Below, in pieces: positions 60,484 to 64,000 of a DNA stretch of 64,000 nt (its first letter is position 1; each line of letters opens with the position of its first letter). The stretch is from CALLPQ01 sp964421675 (lineage in GTDB: Bacteria > Pseudomonadota > Alphaproteobacteria > Caulobacterales > Parvularculaceae). Below the pieces are notes generated by a model. The model was not told the origin of the DNA. It saw only the letters and a list, made by a program, of their open reading frames with translations, and made no database searches. Location of the stretch: positions 10,399-74,398 of the forward strand of contig CAYQXV010000011.1 in assembly GCA_964421675.1 (NCBI GenBank), read 5' to 3'. Made by a program: the position numbers and the translations under genes.

Positions 60484-63400
60484 ATGCAAGGCTTAATTTC
60501 CTGGTGGGCAAAAAACGGCGTTGCCGCCAACCTTCTCATGGTTGCGATCACCATTGCAGGCTTATTATCGTATCGGTCCATTGACCGTGAGTTTTTGCCA
60601 ACAGTCGCAATCCCGTTAGTGACCGTCAATGTGTCCTGGCTTGGTGCAGACCCGCAGGAAATAGAAGAACAAATAATTTTGCGCCTTGAAGAGGCAATCT
60701 ATGAAGTTGATGGCGTCAAACATGTAGATTCGCGCGCCAATGAAGGCTTTGCCAATGTGCAGGTCGAAGCCGACCCAGAAATTGATCTGAACGCATTTGT
60801 AAATGACATCAAAAATCAGGTTGATGGGATTTCGACATTTCCAGAAGAAGCGTTTGACCCCGTTGTACAAAAGATTGTCGGCTCTAGTCGCACGCACCTC
60901 ATCGCAATCTCGGGCAGCGTTAGCCCGATGGAGCTAAATCGCATTGCCCGCAGAATGCGCGATGAAATTGGTCAAATACCTTATGGTTCCTCACTAACCG
61001 GCCTTTGGGGAGAGCGCGACGAAGAAGTCGCCATCGAGGTTTCAGAAGCCGCATTGCGCAGTTTTGGACTGACCTTTAGCGATGTTGCAAATGCTGTGCG
61101 CGGTCAATCTATCAATATATCCGGCGGGACGGTGCAAACTGAATCCGGCAATATTCCGATTGCAACGCGCAACCTCGCTGATAGTGTCGAAGAGTTTGAG
61201 GACATAATTGTTCGCCAAACCGAAGATGGTGCAATTATCCGGGTCCGCGATATTGGTACCGTCACCGATGGATTTGAAGAAGCAAATTTCCGCCTCCAAC
61301 TTGATGGCGAGCAAGCCATATTAATGTGGGTTCAAGCCCCGAACGACATCAATATTGTGGAGATGTCTAAATCTGTTTTGAAATGGCTGGATGAAAAAAA
61401 TACAGAACTTGAAGGCACCGCCACCCTAACGATTATTGACGACACCTCTAAAATCTATTTCAGCCGCATGCGCACCGTTTCATCAAATGCGATAATCGGT
61501 TTGTTTTTGGTATTCGTGGTGTTGATTTTATTCCTTCGCCCCATCGTTGCGATTTGGGTTTCTATCGGCATTGGGGTCTCATTTATCGGGGCCTTTATCT
61601 TTCTTCCCGCTGTTGGCGTTTCGCTGAATATTTTATCACTGTTTGGATTGTTACTCGTCATCGGAATTGTGGTTGATGACGCTATTATTGTTGGCGAGAG
61701 TATTCACAACAGAACGGAAAATGGCGAGTCTGGATTAACCGCCGCGGTCACTGGGGCCCAATTGGTGATCAAACCTGTTTTCTTTGCGGTCGTCACCTCA
61801 ATCATTGCCTTCGCTCCGTTCCTGTTTTTGCAGGGCGGACAAGCAGAGCTCACCAAGCAGATCAGCTGGACAATTACCTTCGCGCTGATTTTCTCCTTGA
61901 TTGAATCCTTTTTCATTCTGCCTGCGCACCTTTCCCATATGTCCGCGCCGAACCGGGAAGGATTGTTCAATCGTTTGCAGAGCTTCTTTGCCGATGGCTT
62001 ACTGAGCATCGCGCACAATTTTTATAAACCTGTGCTGCGTCTTGCGATAAAATTCCGCTATTACACGGTTGCCCTGTTTAGCGTATTTTTCATGTTCTCC
62101 ATTGCCCTCGTCTCACAAGGCTGGATTAAGCAGAATTTTTTCCCATCAATCGAAGGCCCGTTTATCGATCTCGACGTTACGATGACAGACGGCACTGCGT
62201 TTAATCGCACTCTGCAAGTCTATGAAATAGTCGAACAGGCGGCGATGGAAACAAAGAGAGAGCTTGGCCAGCGCAACGGTGAAGATGTTGTTCAAACGGT
62301 TTTCATTCGCGCTAATAGCACTAATGTTTTTTCCTTCATGGAAGTATCTGAAAGCGATAAGCGCGGCGATCTCACCACTGAGGAAATCGCAAATATTTGG
62401 CGTGAAAATGTCGGTGAAATCCCCGATGCAGAAGAGATTGAGACCTCATTTACGTTTAATGAGAGCGGACCAGAATTGTCGTTCGGCATAGAGGGGGACA
62501 GTCTTGACGATGTGCGTCTTGCGATGGTTGATTTGCAAAACTATCTGCGCGCCCAGCCCGGTATTTTTGATATTCGCAATAATCTGCAATCGAGCACAGA
62601 CGAATTGCGCATCAGCCTGTTACCGGGCGCAGAACGCTTTGGGCTGACGCTTGCACAAATCTCCAGCCAGGTTCGCCAGGCATTTTTTGGCGAGGAAGTC
62701 CAGCGCCTGCCACGCGGCGGCGAAGATGTTCGGGTTATTGTTCGTTTGCCCAAAGAAGACAGATCCAATCTGAACACGCTCTCGCGCATCTTTATTCGCA
62801 CAGCAGATGGCCGCGAAGTTCCCTTATCAGCGGTAGCGACGGTTGAGTTTGCGCCAAGCTATAAAACCATCCGGCGTCGCGATCGCAGCCGTTCGGCAAA
62901 TGTGCGCGCCTCACTCGCAGAAGGCGTAGAACGGCGCGATGTGATGGAAGCGTTTCGCGAAACATTCCAGTTTGAGTGGGAACAGCGCCATCCGGAAATA
63001 TCGTTGCGCCAGCGCGGCCAGGCAGAAGAAGAAGATGAATTCGTACAGGAGCTAAACTCGCTTTATATTATCGCGCTGTTTGTGATCTATATGCTGCTGG
63101 CGATTGCCTTTACCTCTTACCTGCAACCGCTTTTGATTATGTCCGCAATCCCATTTGGTTTTATGGGGGCGATGTATGGGCACATGCTATTGGGCATTGA
63201 ATTCGGGCTCTTCACTTTCTTTGGTGTGGGCGCGGCGGCAGGCGTTGTGATCAATGACAACCTTGTGCTGATCGATTATGTGAACCGATTGCGCGCGCAA
63301 GGCGCCGGAGCCGTTGAGGCATTGGTGCGCGCGGGAACCGGACGGTTTAGGCCGATCATTTTGACCTCGCTGACGACCTTTATTGGGCTCGTGCCGATTA

Positions 63401-63690
63401 TGCTGGAAAGCTCTATCGACGCGCAATTTCTCAAGCCGACCGTGGTGGCGATGGCATTCGGAATTTTCTTTGCCGCTTTTGTTACCCTGCTCTTTGTTCC
63501 GGCAATGTATCTTGTCGGGGCAGATATATCGCGCCGCTATAAATGGGCGTGGACAGGCGAAAAACAACCCGATGTCGGACGTGGCGCCTCTACCGACCAT
63601 GAATTTGGCGATGGAATTCCGAAGCCACATAATGGCCAAGCCGAGATGCAGCCCGTGCGCCGCAACCCCTTAATTGACCCGGCGGAGTAA
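60484..63690 (+). CDS. RND efflux transporter permease subunit (HAE1-type)
   Basis: 1068 residues. The AcrB-type layout is present: TM1 (AANLLMVAITIAGLLSYRSI), a large periplasmic domain, TM2-6 with GLFLVFVVLILFLRP and GIVVDDAIIVGESIHNR (the proton-relay Asp pair of TM4), then a second periplasmic domain and TM7-12 with GVVINDNLVLIDYVNRLRAQ. It carries out proton-driven export; substrate class not evident, though the sequence fits the broad MMPL/HAE1 group. ATG 6 bases after the adaptor gene. Confidence 0.95.
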   Translation: MQGLISWWAKNGVAANLLMVAITIAGLLSYRSIDREFLPTVAIPLVTVNVSWLGADPQEIEEQIILRLEEAIYEVDGVKHVDSRANEGFANVQVEADPEIDLNAFVNDIKNQVDGISTFPEEAFDPVVQKIVGSSRTHLIAISGSVSPMELNRIARRMRDEIGQIPYGSSLTGLWGERDEEVAIEVSEAALRSFGLTFSDVANAVRGQSINISGGTVQTESGNIPIATRNLADSVEEFEDIIVRQTEDGAIIRVRDIGTVTDGFEEANFRLQLDGEQAILMWVQAPNDINIVEMSKSVLKWLDEKNTELEGTATLTIIDDTSKIYFSRMRTVSSNAIIGLFLVFVVLILFLRPIVAIWVSIGIGVSFIGAFIFLPAVGVSLNILSLFGLLLVIGIVVDDAIIVGESIHNRTENGESGLTAAVTGAQLVIKPVFFAVVTSIIAFAPFLFLQGGQAELTKQISWTITFALIFSLIESFFILPAHLSHMSAPNREGLFNRLQSFFADGLLSIAHNFYKPVLRLAIKFRYYTVALFSVFFMFSIALVSQGWIKQNFFPSIEGPFIDLDVTMTDGTAFNRTLQVYEIVEQAAMETKRELGQRNGEDVVQTVFIRANSTNVFSFMEVSESDKRGDLTTEEIANIWRENVGEIPDAEEIETSFTFNESGPELSFGIEGDSLDDVRLAMVDLQNYLRAQPGIFDIRNNLQSSTDELRISLLPGAERFGLTLAQISSQVRQAFFGEEVQRLPRGGEDVRVIVRLPKEDRSNLNTLSRIFIRTADGREVPLSAVATVEFAPSYKTIRRRDRSRSANVRASLAEGVERRDVMEAFRETFQFEWEQRHPEISLRQRGQAEEEDEFVQELNSLYIIALFVIYMLLAIAFTSYLQPLLIMSAIPFGFMGAMYGHMLLGIEFGLFTFFGVGAAAGVVINDNLVLIDYVNRLRAQGAGAVEALVRAGTGRFRPIILTSLTTFIGLVPIMLESSIDAQFLKPTVVAMAFGIFFAAFVTLLFVPAMYLVGADISRRYKWAWTGEKQPDVGRGASTDHEFGDGIPKPHNGQAEMQPVRRNPLIDPAE

Positions 63691-63816
63691 GCGTTTATCA
63701 CAATCAAATGAGACATTATAACATACTGATTTTGTTAACTTTTTGTTAATACCTCAGGACGATAGTGATTCTATCTTCTCCCAAGAAGATACCCCACCAT
63801 ACCCCACAGTGAGTAC

Positions 63817-63845
63817 CGGCTGCGTTTCCCCAAAACGCAGCCGTT
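63817..63845 (+). terminator. putative terminator after the RND operon
   Basis: GC-rich stem GGCTGCGTT with AACGCAGCC (about 63818-63842) and a TTT after it. It lies about 125 bases downstream of the permease stop. The T tract is short, so termination strength is moderate. Confidence 0.6.
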
Positions 63846-63956
63846 TCACTTTGTGGACTTTGGTTTTAATCGGGTCCTCTTATCTGCATTGCCCCTACGC
63901 CGCTTTGCCCCCCCTTCTTTCGCGCCCTTCTCGTCTCTGCTAAAATAACGACAAGC

Positions 63957-64000
63957 GTCCCCGTAGCTCAGCAGGATAGAGCATCAGATTCCTAATCTGG
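63957..64000 (+). tRNA. tRNA-Arg (CCT), partial at window end
   Basis: Only the first 44 bases are inside the window: acceptor GTCCCCG, D stem and loop (GCTCAGCAGGATAGAGC), and the anticodon stem-loop TCAGA-TTCCTAA-TCTGG with anticodon CCT, which is arginine. The T arm and 3' end lie beyond 64000. Confidence 0.9.

Noticed and set aside
1..64000. CRISPR arrays, insertion sequences and integrative elements
   Set aside because: No spaced repeat arrays, transposase motifs or terminal inverted repeats with target duplications were seen; the tRNA genes show no adjacent integrase.

Overview
The window looks like a scaffold from a chromosome of a free-living, probably marine alphaproteobacterium, perhaps of the Caulobacterales/Hyphomonadales/Parvularculales kind. 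The reasons are the ChpT-type histidine phosphotransferase of the CckA-ChpT-CtrA relay, a large TipN-like polarity protein, the order 6S RNA / 5-formyl-THF cyclo-ligase / YmdB, the rluD-rpoH pair, argH / small lipoprotein / lysA, and TonB- and RND-type envelope systems. No phage structural genes, insertion sequence, CRISPR array or rRNA was seen. A 100-base N run at 3488-3587 is flanked by an exact 55-base direct repeat, which looks like an unmerged contig overlap rather than biology.

Layout. 0-9.8 kb: lipid-related enzymes (alpha/beta hydrolase, two sterol-desaturase-family hydroxylases, an isoprenylcysteine-methyltransferase-like protein), YidD, a VPLPA-CTERM surface protein, an EF-hand protein, ndk, ymdB, fau, a predicted 6S RNA and a methyltransferase. 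10-17 kb: glpK, a secreted Arg/Asn-rich protein, a receiver-only response regulator with chpT, a divergent M23 peptidase, a NUDIX hydrolase and a Sel1-like protein. 17-28.5 kb: a GT39-type glycosyltransferase, a DUF6491-like protein, malic enzyme, mscS-rluD, a PEP-CTERM protein, rpoH, a large lipoprotein and a TlpA-like thioredoxin. 28.5-40 kb: argH, a 37-residue LptM-like lipoprotein, lysA, dodecin, an XRE/membrane-protein pair, 3-hydroxybutyryl-CoA dehydrogenase, UDP-glucuronate decarboxylase, apt, the TipN-like protein and an antiporter. 40-42 kb: an isolated GTA/phage-type holin behind a repeat-rich intergenic region, and thiO.

42.4-55.7 kb is the most distinctive part: a compact set that reads as an uncharacterised uptake-and-degradation cluster. 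It has a TonB-dependent receptor, two paralogous lipoprotein beta-lactamase-fold hydrolases in divergent orientation, a lipoprotein alpha/beta hydrolase, a GPH-family MFS transporter, a SAM methyltransferase with a small partner protein, a fumarate-reductase/ketosteroid-dehydrogenase-like flavoprotein, an Asp/Glu-racemase/arylmalonate-decarboxylase-fold enzyme, a PuuE-like cyclic amide hydrolase and an SDR. Five genes from 45782 to 50733 overlap by 1-4 bases and must be one transcription unit. The likely scheme is outer-membrane import, ester or lactone cleavage in the periplasm, inner-membrane transport and cytoplasmic redox and ring opening. The substrate cannot be read from the sequence.

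55.8-64 kb: a lytic transglycosylase without a signal peptide and with a perfect 18-base triplication, tRNA-Cys, a complete tripartite RND efflux operon whose outer-membrane component carries an EF-hand-like insertion, and the start of tRNA-Arg(CCT) at the window edge.
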